From: Oscillospiraceae bacterium
Lineage (GTDB): Bacteria; Bacillota; Clostridia; Oscillospirales; Acutalibacteraceae
Length of the DNA: 64,000 bases
Assembly (NCBI GenBank): GCA_910574935.1
Contig: CAJTCU010000004.1
Location: 1 to 64,000 of the forward strand
Direction: 5' to 3'
Part shown: positions 43,696 through 53,017 of the stretch, in pieces
Numbering within the stretch: position 1 is the first letter of the stretch
Layout: the number at the start of each line of letters is the position of its first letter
Translations under genes and position numbers: made by a program
Notes under the pieces: model-generated
What the model was told of the DNA's origin: nothing
The model's input: the letters and a program-made list of their open reading frames with translations, nothing else
Databases searched by the model: none

Positions 43696-46278
43696 ATGAA
43701 ACTACTGGTCATCGGTGGTGTAGCCGCCGGTACAAAAACCGCCGCCAAATTCAAACGCGAAAACCGTTCGGCCCAGGTAACACTGCTTTCAAAAAGTGCC
43801 GACATCTCCTATGCTGGCTGCGGCCTCCCCTACTATGTAGGCGGTGCTATTCAGGACCAAAGCGAATTGATCGTCAATACCCCCCAAAAGTTCCAGGGAC
43901 TTACTGGTGTTGAGGTACTTACCCACCGGGAAGCTGTGAAGGTGGATCCTGCCAAGAAGCAAGTGGAGGCGAAAAATCTTTCCACCGGTGAAACAGAGAT
44001 CTACTGTTATGACTCTCTAGTGATTGCTGTAGGCGCCTCCCCTGTAGTGCCTCCTGTAGAAGGCGTAGATTTGCCTGGGGTCTTTCAGATTCGTACCCCA
44101 GAGGACGCTGTTTCTGTGCGGAGCTATCTGGAACAAAACAGCGTAAAAAAAGCCGTGGTGGTGGGGGGCGGTTTTATCGGCCTGGAAATGGCTGATAATC
44201 TTCTCTCAAAGGGCGTTTCTCCCACTGTTGTGGAGTTCACCTCCCAGCTGCTTCCTGGGGTGCTGGACCCAGAAATGGCTGGCTATGTAAAAAAACATCT
44301 ACAGGCCGCCGGGGTACGCGTACTCACTGGTGTAAAGGCCGAGGCCGTTACAGGCCAGAGCAAAGTGGAGGCAGTGCGAACCTCTGCGGGGAACCTTCCC
44401 TGTGGGGCAGTAGTATTCTCTGTGGGTATACGGCCCAACACACAATTTTTGGCTGATTCTGGCCTAGTTATGGACCGGGGAGCCATTGTGGTAAACGAGA
44501 AATTGTGTACCAACCTGCCGGACATTTATGCCGCTGGTGACTGTGCTCTGGTAAAAAACCGCCTTACTGGACAGCCCCAATGGTCCCCTATGGGCTCTTC
44601 TGCCAACCTGGAAGGCCGCACTTTGGCTCAGGCTCTAGCGGGTAAAAACAAATCTTTTGCCGGAGTACTGGGCACCGCTGTGTGCAAACTGCCTGGTCTA
44701 AACTGCGGCAAGACCGGTTTGACCGAGAAGTCCGCCCGGGAGGCAGGCTTCGACGTGGAAACCGCCCTAATTGTTACAGATGACAAAGCGCACTACTATC
44801 CAGACTCCGCTTACTTTATTATCAAACTAGTGGCCGACCGGACCAGCCGGAAGCTGCTGGGTGTACAGGTATTGGGTCCCGGCGCGGTGGATAAGATCGT
44901 TGATCTAGGCGTTCTCGGCCTTTCTATGGGCGCGAAACTTTCTGACTACGAAAATCTGGACCTGGCCTATGCCCCTCCCTTCTCCACTGCCATCCATCCC
45001 TTTGTACAGGCAGTATATGTGCTGGAAAATAAGCTGGACGGTATATTAAACAGTATGACCCCTACCCAGTACGCTGCCGGAGCTGCCGAGGGCTACACCA
45101 TACTGGATGTAAATCCTCAGCCTTCCATCCGAGGGGCTAAGTTTGTGGATTTAGCCGCTGTCAATGGATCTATAGAGGGAATTGCCCCAGATGAAAAACT
45201 GCTGCTGGTCTGCGCCAAGGGCAAGCGGGCCTATTTCCTGCAAAACCGTTTGAAGAGCCTGGGCTATACCAGCACCTTGGTGCTGGAGGGTGCCACCTTC
45301 TTCAATGACGTGCGCATTAAATCTGCGGGGGCCACAGTACCGCCAGAAGAAGTCACCCGTGTAAAAGGTCTGGGCTTCCTATGGGATAAACGTACCCCCG
45401 ACTGTTTTAACGGCCGGGTCATTACCCGCAATGGCAAAATTACAGCTGAAGAAATGCGGGCCATTACCGAAGCTGCCGAGAAATATGGCAGCGGAGAAGT
45501 GGCCATGACTTCTCGGCTGACACTAGAAATTCAGCATGTGCCCTTTGACAACATTGATGCTCTGCGGGAAGACCTGCAAGCCGCCGGCCTGGAAACAGGC
45601 GGCACTGGCAGTAAGGTGCGGCCTGTGGTCTCCTGTAAAGGTACCACCTGTCAGTATGGCCTTATTGATACCTTTGCTCTGTCCGAGGAGATTCATGAAC
45701 GCTTTTTTCACGGCTATGCAGGGGTAAAGCTGCCCCATAAGTTCAAAATTGCTGTGGGCGGCTGCCCCAACAACTGCGTAAAGCCCGACTTGAACGACTT
45801 GGGCATTATCGGCCAGAAAGTACCTCAGATTGACCTGGAAAAGTGCCGGGGCTGCAAGGTCTGCCAGGTGGAAAAAGCTTGCCCCATCAATGTGCCGGTG
45901 CTCAAGGATGGTAAAGTGATTATAGATGACAGTACTTGCAACCATTGTGGACGCTGTGTGGGGAAATGTCCTTTTAAGGCGGTAGAGAACTTCGTGCCCG
46001 GCTACCGGGTTTATATCGGCGGGCGCTGGGGCAAAAAGGTGGCCCACGGCCAGTATCTGGAAAAAGTGTTTACTGACAAGGACGAGGTTATGGACGTTAT
46101 AGAAAAGGCAATCCTTTTGTTCCGGGAGCAGGGTATCACAGGTGAGCGCTTTGCCGATACTATTGCCCGTTTAGGTTTTGAGAATGTCCAGGAGCAGTTG
46201 CTTTCAGACGGATTGCTGAACCGTAAGCAGGAAAACTTGTCTACTCAGAAGCATATGCAGGGTGGCGCTACTTGTTAA
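43696..46278 (+). CDS. CoA-disulfide reductase-like flavoprotein fused to rhodanese, sulfite/nitrite reductase-like and ferredoxin domains
   Basis: An 860-aa fusion. Residues 1-450 are a pyridine-nucleotide disulfide oxidoreductase of the single-cysteine type (FAD motif VIGGVAAGTKTA; redox C42 in SYAGCGLPYYVGG; NAD motif VVVGGGFIGLEMA), as in CoA-disulfide reductase. About 465-555 is a rhodanese domain with C506 (LLVCAKGKRAYF). From about 570 comes a ferredoxin-like half domain, then a siroheme/[4Fe-4S] site of the sulfite/nitrite reductase family (C647, C652, and C690, C694 in GGCPNNC). Two [4Fe-4S] ferredoxin motifs follow at 717 (CRGCKVCQVEKACP) and 748 (CNHCGRCVGKCP). It probably moves electrons from NAD(P)H to a sulfur compound. 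The ATG at 43696 is 9 nt after AAAGGA. Confidence 0.88.
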   Translation: MKLLVIGGVAAGTKTAAKFKRENRSAQVTLLSKSADISYAGCGLPYYVGGAIQDQSELIVNTPQKFQGLTGVEVLTHREAVKVDPAKKQVEAKNLSTGETEIYCYDSLVIAVGASPVVPPVEGVDLPGVFQIRTPEDAVSVRSYLEQNSVKKAVVVGGGFIGLEMADNLLSKGVSPTVVEFTSQLLPGVLDPEMAGYVKKHLQAAGVRVLTGVKAEAVTGQSKVEAVRTSAGNLPCGAVVFSVGIRPNTQFLADSGLVMDRGAIVVNEKLCTNLPDIYAAGDCALVKNRLTGQPQWSPMGSSANLEGRTLAQALAGKNKSFAGVLGTAVCKLPGLNCGKTGLTEKSAREAGFDVETALIVTDDKAHYYPDSAYFIIKLVADRTSRKLLGVQVLGPGAVDKIVDLGVLGLSMGAKLSDYENLDLAYAPPFSTAIHPFVQAVYVLENKLDGILNSMTPTQYAAGAAEGYTILDVNPQPSIRGAKFVDLAAVNGSIEGIAPDEKLLLVCAKGKRAYFLQNRLKSLGYTSTLVLEGATFFNDVRIKSAGATVPPEEVTRVKGLGFLWDKRTPDCFNGRVITRNGKITAEEMRAITEAAEKYGSGEVAMTSRLTLEIQHVPFDNIDALREDLQAAGLETGGTGSKVRPVVSCKGTTCQYGLIDTFALSEEIHERFFHGYAGVKLPHKFKIAVGGCPNNCVKPDLNDLGIIGQKVPQIDLEKCRGCKVCQVEKACPINVPVLKDGKVIIDDSTCNHCGRCVGKCPFKAVENFVPGYRVYIGGRWGKKVAHGQYLEKVFTDKDEVMDVIEKAILLFREQGITGERFADTIARLGFENVQEQLLSDGLLNRKQENLSTQKHMQGGATC

Positions 46279-46327
46279 CGGGCAGTTTGTAAACGCCAGT
46301 TAAATAATTCTATGTTTTCCATTTTGA

Positions 46328-46373
46328 TCCCCGCTATACCCGTTCATTTGTTGGGTACGGCGGGGACTTTTTC
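46328..46373 (+). terminator. Terminator of the fusion gene
   Basis: TCCCCGC-TATACCC pairs with GGGTA-CG-GCGGGGA (46328-46341 with 46353-46366, small interior mismatch), followed by CTTTTTC. Confidence 0.8.
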
Positions 46374-46522
46374 ATACATATTGCTAGTATCATAAAAATC
46401 CATGCTAGTTTTTGTGGAGAATGTCCTCTATTTTTCTCTTGCACAGCGTTTTAGTTTCTGGTATCATTTATAATATACAATTTATTTTATGCGACGCATT
46501 TTTTACAGAGGAGGTTCACTTA

Positions 46523-48376
46523 ATGACAAAAAAAGAAGAAGCGCTTTTTCAATCTCGCCTAAGCCGCCATCTGGATGAGCTTAAATGGCTATATATGGAG
46601 CTGTATGATAACTCCTCCATGTTTGCCGAACTCTGCCAACAGCTGCATGACTTTGCCGACAAACGGGCCGCTGCCCTAAAAAAGCGGGACATAGACCGAG
46701 AGGCCCAGTCTGAATGGTACCGGTCTCAAAATCTGATTGGCATGATGATGTACATTGATAACTTTGCTGGAAATCTTCGCGGTGTGCGGGAAAAGCTGCC
46801 CTATTTAAACTCTACCGGCGTAAACTGCCTGCACCTGATGCCCTTTTTAGATACGGTTCCCGGCCGCAGCGATGGCGGATATGCTGTAGCAAACTTCCGC
46901 AAAGTCCGCCCGGACTTAGGTACTATGGAAGATCTGGAAAAGCTTACCGCCGCCTGCCATGACAGAGGTATCAATGTATGTATGGATTTTGTTATGAACC
47001 ACACCAGTGAAGACCATGAGTGGGCCAAAAAGGCCCGGGCCGGTGACGGAGAGTATATGAGCCGCTATTTCTTCTTCGCGGATTCCTCTATTCCTACCGA
47101 ATATGAAAAGACTGTTCCCCAGGTGTTCCCCACCACAGCCCCGGGCAACTTTACTTGGCTGCCTGAGTGTAGCCACCATGTAATGACTACCTTCTATCCC
47201 TATCAATGGGACCTAAACTATCGCAACCCCCGAGTATTTAATGAGATGATGTACAATTTTCTCTACTTGGCCAACAAAGGTATGGACATTATCCGTATTG
47301 ACGCGGTTCCCTATATTTGGAAGGAGCTGGGCACCAGCTGCCGTAACCTGCCCCAGGTACACACCATTGTCCGCATGATGCGGATGATCGGCGAAATTGT
47401 TTGTCCTTCAGTGATACTTCTAGGTGAGGTGGTTATGGAGCCCGTAAAGGTAGTTCCCTACTTCGGCACAGTGGAAAAACCGGAATGCCATCTCCTTTAC
47501 AATGTGACAACCATGTGCACCACCTGGCACACTGTGGCCACCCGGGATACACGGCTGCTGAGAATGCAGCTGGATGCCGTGAACTGTCTGCCAAAAGAAT
47601 ACGTATTTCTCAACTACCTGCGCTGCCACGATGACATTGGCTGGGGTTTGGATTTTGAGACTTTGAAAACCTGGGACATGGAAGAGGTCCCCCACAAAAA
47701 ATTCTTAAACGACTTTTTCCGGGGCTATATAGAGGGCAGTAACAGCCGGGGCGAGCTATACAATGATGATCCAGTAACCGGTGACGCCCGATTCTGTGCC
47801 ACCACGGCCAGTCTATGCGGAGTGGAAAAGGCGGGCTTTGAAAAAGATAAGGACGCCATGGAACGGGCCTTGCGCTTTGACCTGACCTTACATGCTATGG
47901 TCTACTTGCAAAGTGGCATACCCATGCTCTACAGCGGTGACGAGCTGGCCCAGGTAAACGACTATACCTATAAAGATGACCCGGAAAAGGCCGCAGACAG
48001 CCGGTACCTGCACCGTGGCAAGCTAAACTGGGATCTGGCCGCTAACGTGAAAGACAAATCCTCTCCGGAAGGCATTATCTTTAACGGTTTGAACACGCTG
48101 GGCCAGCTGCGGCGAAATAATCCGGCCTTTGCCACTGCCGCCGAAGTATGCACCCTGGATACCGGTGACAACGGCCTGCTGGCTATGCGGCGTGTACACA
48201 AGGGCCAGAAAGTGATTGGCGTGTTTAACTTTACCGAGTTGGACAAAACGGTGTCCTTCCCCAGCGAGTCAGGCCTCTTTACCGAGATGCTTTCTGGCAA
48301 GAAACAAAGTCTAGTAGAACTAACCATACCGGCCTACGGTTTCTACTATTTGGAGCAGGCTGGCGGCAAATCCTAA
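46523..48376 (+). CDS. Amylosucrase (GH13 subfamily 4)
   Basis: A 617-aa alpha-amylase-family enzyme without signal peptide. Amylosucrase traits: YPYQWDLNYRNPRVFNEM, nucleophile Asp in MDIIRIDAVPYIWKELGTSC, acid/base Glu in VILLGEVVMEP, and LRCHDDIGWG. It transfers the glucose of sucrose to an alpha-1,4-glucan and frees fructose. Sucrose hydrolase or sucrose-phosphate-type activities are alternatives within the subfamily. The ATG at 46523 has GAGGAGG 8 nt upstream; the longer frame is ignored. A TATAAT at 46469-46474 is a possible -10 but lacks a clear -35. Confidence 0.88.
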   Translation: MTKKEEALFQSRLSRHLDELKWLYMELYDNSSMFAELCQQLHDFADKRAAALKKRDIDREAQSEWYRSQNLIGMMMYIDNFAGNLRGVREKLPYLNSTGVNCLHLMPFLDTVPGRSDGGYAVANFRKVRPDLGTMEDLEKLTAACHDRGINVCMDFVMNHTSEDHEWAKKARAGDGEYMSRYFFFADSSIPTEYEKTVPQVFPTTAPGNFTWLPECSHHVMTTFYPYQWDLNYRNPRVFNEMMYNFLYLANKGMDIIRIDAVPYIWKELGTSCRNLPQVHTIVRMMRMIGEIVCPSVILLGEVVMEPVKVVPYFGTVEKPECHLLYNVTTMCTTWHTVATRDTRLLRMQLDAVNCLPKEYVFLNYLRCHDDIGWGLDFETLKTWDMEEVPHKKFLNDFFRGYIEGSNSRGELYNDDPVTGDARFCATTASLCGVEKAGFEKDKDAMERALRFDLTLHAMVYLQSGIPMLYSGDELAQVNDYTYKDDPEKAADSRYLHRGKLNWDLAANVKDKSSPEGIIFNGLNTLGQLRRNNPAFATAAEVCTLDTGDNGLLAMRRVHKGQKVIGVFNFTELDKTVSFPSESGLFTEMLSGKKQSLVELTIPAYGFYYLEQAGGKS

Positions 48377-48394
48377 ATTCCTATCCACGAAATG

Positions 48395-48433
48395 AAAAAG
48401 AGTCCGCAGCCAAAAAGCTGCGGACTCTTTTTT
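48395..48433. terminator. Bidirectional terminator between amylosucrase and melA
   Basis: A 16-bp stem (AAAAAGAGTCCGCAGC / GCTGCGGACTCTTTTT) with a CAAAAA loop and T tracts on both strands. It ends 2 nt from the melA stop, so it serves the convergent genes on both sides. Confidence 0.92.
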
Positions 48434-48434
48434 C

Positions 48435-49757
48435 TTAGTGGTACTTGGGCAGCCAGTCACCATGCGTAGCAATCAGGTCATCCACCATTTTTATAATAGT
48501 ATCAATATCCAGTTCGCTGCCTGTGTGGGGATCCAGCATAGCGGCCTGGTAAATGTGCTCCTTCTTCCGGGTAACGGCGGCCTCAATGGTCAATAGCTGT
48601 ACATTGATGTTGGTCATATTCATAGCCGCGCACTGCACCGGCAGCCTGCCCACCCGGCAGGGATTCACACCCATGTTATCTACCAAGCAGGGTACTTCAA
48701 CGCAGGCATCCTGAGGTAGATTTTCAATAAGCCCTCCGGTATTCAGCACGTTGCCGCCGATTTTGTAAGGATCTCCGGTGACAATGGACTCCATAATATA
48801 CGATGCATACTCCCGGCTGCGCTCATGGTTCAGCTGGTGGCTTTCTTGCAGCTGGTCCCGCTCTTTGGCCCAGCCGGCGATCTGGTTTACACAGCGGCGG
48901 GGATACTCGTCCAAAGGAATATTGAATCGCTCAATGAGCTCAGGATACTTTTCTTTGATGTAGAACATGTTGTACTCTGAGTTATGTTCGCTGGACTCGG
49001 TACAGTAGTAGCCCAATTTATCAATATAATCGTAGCGCACCATGTCATTATGCTTTTCAGCGGCATTCTTTTCTTTCGCCCGACGGCGGATCTCTGGGTA
49101 CAGGTCGTTGCCATCTTTGTCCTGAATCTTCAGCAGCCATCCCATATGGTTGATGCCCGCGATCAGCTCTTTGCGGCCCTCCAGCTTATCCTCCATACCC
49201 AGAGCTTTCAGCAGTTCCTGCGAGCATACCTGTACGCTATGGCACAAACCCACGGTTTTAATCCCGGTATAACGCTGCATAAAGCCAGAAAGCATGGCCA
49301 TGGGGTTGGTATAGTTCAGGAACCAGGCGTCTGGACAGACCGCCTGCATATCCTTGGCAAAATCGTCCATAACTGGAATAGTGCGCAGAGCCCGCATAAT
49401 ACCACCAATCCCCAGGGTATCTCCAATGGTCTGGCGCAGGCCGTACTTTTTTGGCACCTCAAAGTCAATAATAGTGCAGGGGTCGTATAGACCTACCTGA
49501 ATAGCATTTACCACAAAGCTTGCCCCCCGCAGAGCCTCCTTGCGGTTTTCCACGCCCAGATAGGTGGTAATCTTTCCATGGCCACCCAGAGTGTCGTTCA
49601 TGGCGCCCAAAATTTCCGCACTTTCTGAAAGACGCTTGCCGTCAATGTCATACAGGGCAAACTCTGCTTCGCGAAGCACCGGACTGCACATGCAGTCGCC
49701 TATGACATTCCGGGCAAATACTGTGCTACCCGCCCCCATAAATGTAACTTTCAGCAT
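48435..49757 (-). CDS. melA: Alpha-galactosidase, GH4 family (MelA)
   Basis: A 440-aa NAD- and Mn-dependent GH4 glycosidase. The Rossmann start MLKVTFMGAGSTVFARN, IGDTLGIGGIMRALRTIP, LNYTNPMAML, the metal-site GLCHSVQ, and GINHMGW appear in order, and the C-terminus (AAMLDPHTGSELDID, LIATHGDWLPKY) matches MelA-type alpha-galactosidases closely. It splits melibiose or raffinose-type sugars inside the cell. The ATG at 49757 has AAGGA upstream; 40 extra codons of the longer frame are rejected. With amylosucrase opposite it, raffinose could be processed to galactose plus sucrose and then glucan (inference). Confidence 0.9.
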   Translation of the reverse strand: MLKVTFMGAGSTVFARNVIGDCMCSPVLREAEFALYDIDGKRLSESAEILGAMNDTLGGHGKITTYLGVENRKEALRGASFVVNAIQVGLYDPCTIIDFEVPKKYGLRQTIGDTLGIGGIMRALRTIPVMDDFAKDMQAVCPDAWFLNYTNPMAMLSGFMQRYTGIKTVGLCHSVQVCSQELLKALGMEDKLEGRKELIAGINHMGWLLKIQDKDGNDLYPEIRRRAKEKNAAEKHNDMVRYDYIDKLGYYCTESSEHNSEYNMFYIKEKYPELIERFNIPLDEYPRRCVNQIAGWAKERDQLQESHQLNHERSREYASYIMESIVTGDPYKIGGNVLNTGGLIENLPQDACVEVPCLVDNMGVNPCRVGRLPVQCAAMNMTNINVQLLTIEAAVTRKKEHIYQAAMLDPHTGSELDIDTIIKMVDDLIATHGDWLPKYH

Positions 49758-49848
49758 ATTGTTCCTTGTCCTTTCCCGCAAAAATAATTTTTTGCTGCAA
49801 CGCCAGGGGTTACACTTTCCTACCTTCCGGCACAGCCAGCTTGCTAAA

Positions 49849-49877
49849 AGGATAGCACAGCGCCCGAAAAATGGCAA
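49849..49877 (-). promoter_or_regulatory. Sigma-A promoter of melA
   Basis: On the minus strand TTGCCA and TATCCT at 17 nt spacing; leader about 85 nt. Confidence 0.55.
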
Positions 49878-50068
49878 GAGAAAACATGAAAATCACAACA
49901 TTTCTAATAGATTTTCCACCCAAAACTAAAGAAAGTAATAGGGCTTCGTGTCAAATGTTCTACCATCTAACAGCATATTCTATTTCTTTTGTGCTTGTGT
50001 CTGATTCGCCTTAGTACATCTTGTTTCCTATCAGGCAACTTTCCCCCTTAAACTTTCCTAGCGCTCCC

Positions 50069-50097
50069 TTGTATTCCTGTTGGACAGGGCTTATAAT
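50069..50097 (+). promoter_or_regulatory. Sigma-A promoter of the XRE-ABC operon
   Basis: TTGTAT (50069-50074), 17 nt, TATAAT (50092-50097). The start site would lie very near GGAGGTG, the ribosome-binding site, so the leader is short. Confidence 0.65.
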
Positions 50098-50117
50098 CAT
50101 ATGGAGGTGAATGCTTC

Positions 50118-51239
50118 GTGCAAGAAATTAATATAGGCCAGGTGATTATTGAAAACCGCCACAAGCGCGGCATTACCCAAGAAGAACTGGCAGAACACAT
50201 AGGCGTTTCAAAAACAGCGGTATCCAAGTGGGAAACCTCCGCCACCTACCCGGACATCCTCCTTTTGCCCCGGCTGGCCGCTTATTTTAACATTACTCTA
50301 GATGAACTCATGGATTATAGGCCTCAAATGAGTCAAAAAGAGATTCGAAAACTCTGCGAGAAATTGGCGCGGGAGTTTTCGGAAGAACCTTTTGACCAGG
50401 TTATGGGCCGCTGCCGGGAGATTGTGCAGGAATACTTTTCTTGCACAGACCTGTTACTTCAGCTGGCTTGTCTTTGGGTAAACCACTGTTTTTTAGCCGG
50501 CACAACCGAAAAGGCCCTGCAAATCCTGGAAGAAGCCCGTAAGTTGTTTGTCCGAGTTAAGCAGGAAAGCAACAACGCCTCACTGGTGGACCAGGCCGCC
50601 AAGTTGGAGGGGTATTGCCTATTAAATCTAGGCCGCCCCCAAGAAGCCATCGACTTGTTAGAAGCCAACCTGTCCCTACGCCTAACCCCAGAGCCTCTGC
50701 TGGCCGAAGGTTATCAGCGAACCGAAAGACCAGAAAAGGCAAAACAAGTCTTACAGGCCGGGATATACCAGTCTCTGCTGGAACTAGTAAACCTCCTTCT
50801 GTCCTATATATCCCTCTGTCGAGGAGAAAGCCTTGCCTTTGAAGAGACCATTCGGCGTACTCTTTCACTGACAAAGAGCTTCCAGCTGGATGCTCTGCAC
50901 CCAACCCTGGCAATCTCTATATACCTGTCCATTGCCCAGGAATATGCCCTATGCGGCCAGCAGGAACGGGCTCTGGAATTTTTAGAGCGCTACCAGGTGT
51001 TGGCACTGTCTGACATCTATCCCGTTCAGCTTCACGGCGACGCTTTTTTCGATCTATTAGAGGATTGGTTGGAGGAGACCCTGCCTCTGGGCAGTAATCT
51101 TCCTAAAGAGGAAACTGTGCTGCGAAAAAGCCTATATGAAGCACTGTCTGCTAACCCAGCCTTTGCCCGTTTGGCAGAAGATCCGAGGTTTCAAAAGATC
51201 GTCTCAGAACTCAATATGGAAGGGAGAAATCACAGATGA
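50118..51239 (+). CDS. XRE-family regulator with helical-repeat C-terminal domain
   Basis: A 373-aa protein with an N-terminal HTH_3 domain (about 9-63, ITQEELAEHIGVSKTAVSKW) and a long helical part (about 75-370) with TPR-like repeats (AGTTEKALQILEEARKL, GRPQEAIDLLEANLSL, CGQQERALEFLERYQ). The layout resembles peptide- or antibiotic-responsive regulators of the RRNPP type, though assignment to a subgroup is not possible. Start is GTG at 50118 (GGAGG 10 nt upstream). The stop overlaps the ABC ATPase start (ATGA), so it probably controls its own exporter. Confidence 0.82.
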   Translation: MQEINIGQVIIENRHKRGITQEELAEHIGVSKTAVSKWETSATYPDILLLPRLAAYFNITLDELMDYRPQMSQKEIRKLCEKLAREFSEEPFDQVMGRCREIVQEYFSCTDLLLQLACLWVNHCFLAGTTEKALQILEEARKLFVRVKQESNNASLVDQAAKLEGYCLLNLGRPQEAIDLLEANLSLRLTPEPLLAEGYQRTERPEKAKQVLQAGIYQSLLELVNLLLSYISLCRGESLAFEETIRRTLSLTKSFQLDALHPTLAISIYLSIAQEYALCGQQERALEFLERYQVLALSDIYPVQLHGDAFFDLLEDWLEETLPLGSNLPKEETVLRKSLYEALSANPAFARLAEDPRFQKIVSELNMEGRNHR

Positions 51240-52147
51240 ACGCTGTGGAACTGAACGCCTTGACAAAAATCTATCCCGGCGGCAAAAAAGCAGTGGATTC
51301 TATTGATATTGTTTTACCCGCTGGAATGGTATTCGGTTTTCTGGGCCCCAACGGCGCGGGAAAAACTACCACCGTAAAATTGCTGAACGGAACCCTTTCC
51401 CCTACCCAGGGCCGCTGCACCATATTTGGCGTTGACCCTGCTCAAGAGCCTGAAAGGCTTCATGCCCTTTGTGGAGTGGTGACTGAGCACGCGCAAATGT
51501 ACGACAATCTCAGTGGGCTGGAAAATTTAACTTTCTACGGCAGTCTGTATGGGCTTAGTATGGCCCAGTGTAAAGACAGGGGTGAAGCGCTTTTAAAGCA
51601 GCTAGAACTTTTTGATGCAAAGGACCAAAAACTTTCCGCCTATTCCACCGGCATGCGCCAGCGTCTCTCGTTGGCCCGGGCTTTGATTCACCAACCAAAA
51701 ATTCTTTTTCTGGACGAGCCCACTTCTGGTCTGGACCCGGAGAGCGCCCAGAATGTTCACACCATGATTCGTCAGCTGGCCAACCAGCAGGGCATCACAG
51801 TTTTTCTCTGCACCCATCAGCTACGCTATGCTCAGGAGGTTTGCACATGTTATGGCCTAATGGACCAAGGCCGGCTGTTGGCAAGGGGCGATTTGGATTC
51901 TCTACAGTCTCTGGCCGGCGGAAGAATAACTGTAAAGGTTAACGCACAGGGCGTTCCAGAGCGATGGCGTAGACTTCAACAGAAAGACGGCAGCTGGGAA
52001 ATCCCTATTCAATCTCAAGAAGAAATTCCCCAGATCGCCCAGGAGATTGTGGAAAACGGTGGGAGACTCTATCATATCTCCGCTCATCGACCCTCTCTGG
52101 AGGAAATCTATTTTCAGCTGACCAGTAAAAAGGAGGAGAACCTATGA
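51236..52147 (+). CDS. ABC transporter ATP-binding protein
   Basis: A 303-aa ATPase: Walker A GPNGAGKTTTVK, signature YSTGMRQRLSLARAL (STGMR in place of LSGGQ, common in DrrA/CcmA-type ATPases), Walker B ILFLDEPTSGLDPES, His switch in CTHQLRYAQEV. The C-terminal extension is typical of multidrug or bacteriocin-immunity exporters. Coupled by 4-nt overlaps on both sides. Confidence 0.93.
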   Translation: MNAVELNALTKIYPGGKKAVDSIDIVLPAGMVFGFLGPNGAGKTTTVKLLNGTLSPTQGRCTIFGVDPAQEPERLHALCGVVTEHAQMYDNLSGLENLTFYGSLYGLSMAQCKDRGEALLKQLELFDAKDQKLSAYSTGMRQRLSLARALIHQPKILFLDEPTSGLDPESAQNVHTMIRQLANQQGITVFLCTHQLRYAQEVCTCYGLMDQGRLLARGDLDSLQSLAGGRITVKVNAQGVPERWRRLQQKDGSWEIPIQSQEEIPQIAQEIVENGGRLYHISAHRPSLEEIYFQLTSKKEENL

Positions 52148-52929
52148 ACCGGCCCATGGTCGCCATTATCCAAAAAGATATTCGGAGTATTACCGCCAAC
52201 AAGCGTATGTTCTCCACACTTCTAATTGTCCCTCTGGTACTCGCCGTCTTTCTGCCCAGCGTATTCATCCTGACGCTTCACTTTATGCCGGAAGAAGGCG
52301 GCGACTTGCTAAAGCTGATGAAAATGTTGCCGTTGACCGTGCAAGAAAGCAGTTCCCTATCTACCCTCATCCAACTTATGCTAAATTTTATTCTGCCTGT
52401 TTTTTTTCTGATCATTCCCATTATGGCATCCTCTGTCATGGCGGCCAGTTCCTTTGTAGGAGAGAAGGAAAGGCGTACCCTAGAGACTCTTTTGTATTGT
52501 CCTCTGTCACTCCAGCAAATTTTCCGTGCAAAAGTATTAGCTTCCTTTTTATTGAGTATGGCGGTATCCGCTGCCTCTTTTGTCGCCATGCTAGCCTTCG
52601 TTGAAGTAGAGACCTTTTGTGTCACTCTCAGTTTAGTGCTGCCGGACGCTAAGTGGTTTTTAATCTTACTACTCATATCCCCCGCCATTTCTCTTATCTC
52701 CATTACACTTACCGTGCGGGTATCCGCCAAAGCCCAAAGCGTAGAGGACGCTCAGCAAGCTGCGGTATTTCTATTAATGCCCCTTCTACTAATGATTATT
52801 GGACAGTTTACCGGTATCTTGCTTATCAGCGGCTGGTTCCTTCTGGTGATTGGCGTCGTTTGTGCAGTATTAGCGGCTATACTGCTAAAAAGCTCTATAC
52901 GCGGCTTTACCTATGAAAAATTATTGTAG
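52144..52929 (+). CDS. ABC-2 type transporter permease
   Basis: A 261-aa membrane protein with about six helices: an early one at 22-42, then LPVFFLIIPIMASSVMAASSFVGEKERRTLETLL, the ABC-2 signature (SxFVGEKERRTLE) contacting the ATPase. Substrate unknown. It ends the three-gene operon and is followed by a strong terminator. Confidence 0.88.
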   Translation: MNRPMVAIIQKDIRSITANKRMFSTLLIVPLVLAVFLPSVFILTLHFMPEEGGDLLKLMKMLPLTVQESSSLSTLIQLMLNFILPVFFLIIPIMASSVMAASSFVGEKERRTLETLLYCPLSLQQIFRAKVLASFLLSMAVSAASFVAMLAFVEVETFCVTLSLVLPDAKWFLILLLISPAISLISITLTVRVSAKAQSVEDAQQAAVFLLMPLLLMIIGQFTGILLISGWFLLVIGVVCAVLAAILLKSSIRGFTYEKLL

Positions 52930-52960
52930 AAAGAGCCCCCACTGGGGGCTCTTTTTCTGT
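52930..52960 (+). terminator. Terminator of the XRE-ABC operon
   Basis: An 11-bp perfect stem AAAGAGCCCCC / GGGGGCTCTTT with an ACT loop followed by TTCTG; it directly follows the permease stop. Confidence 0.9.
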
Positions 52961-53017
52961 TAATAGGACTCTCTCATTCCATCATAACTCTTTGCATGTT
53001 TTGCAAAAATATAGCGG

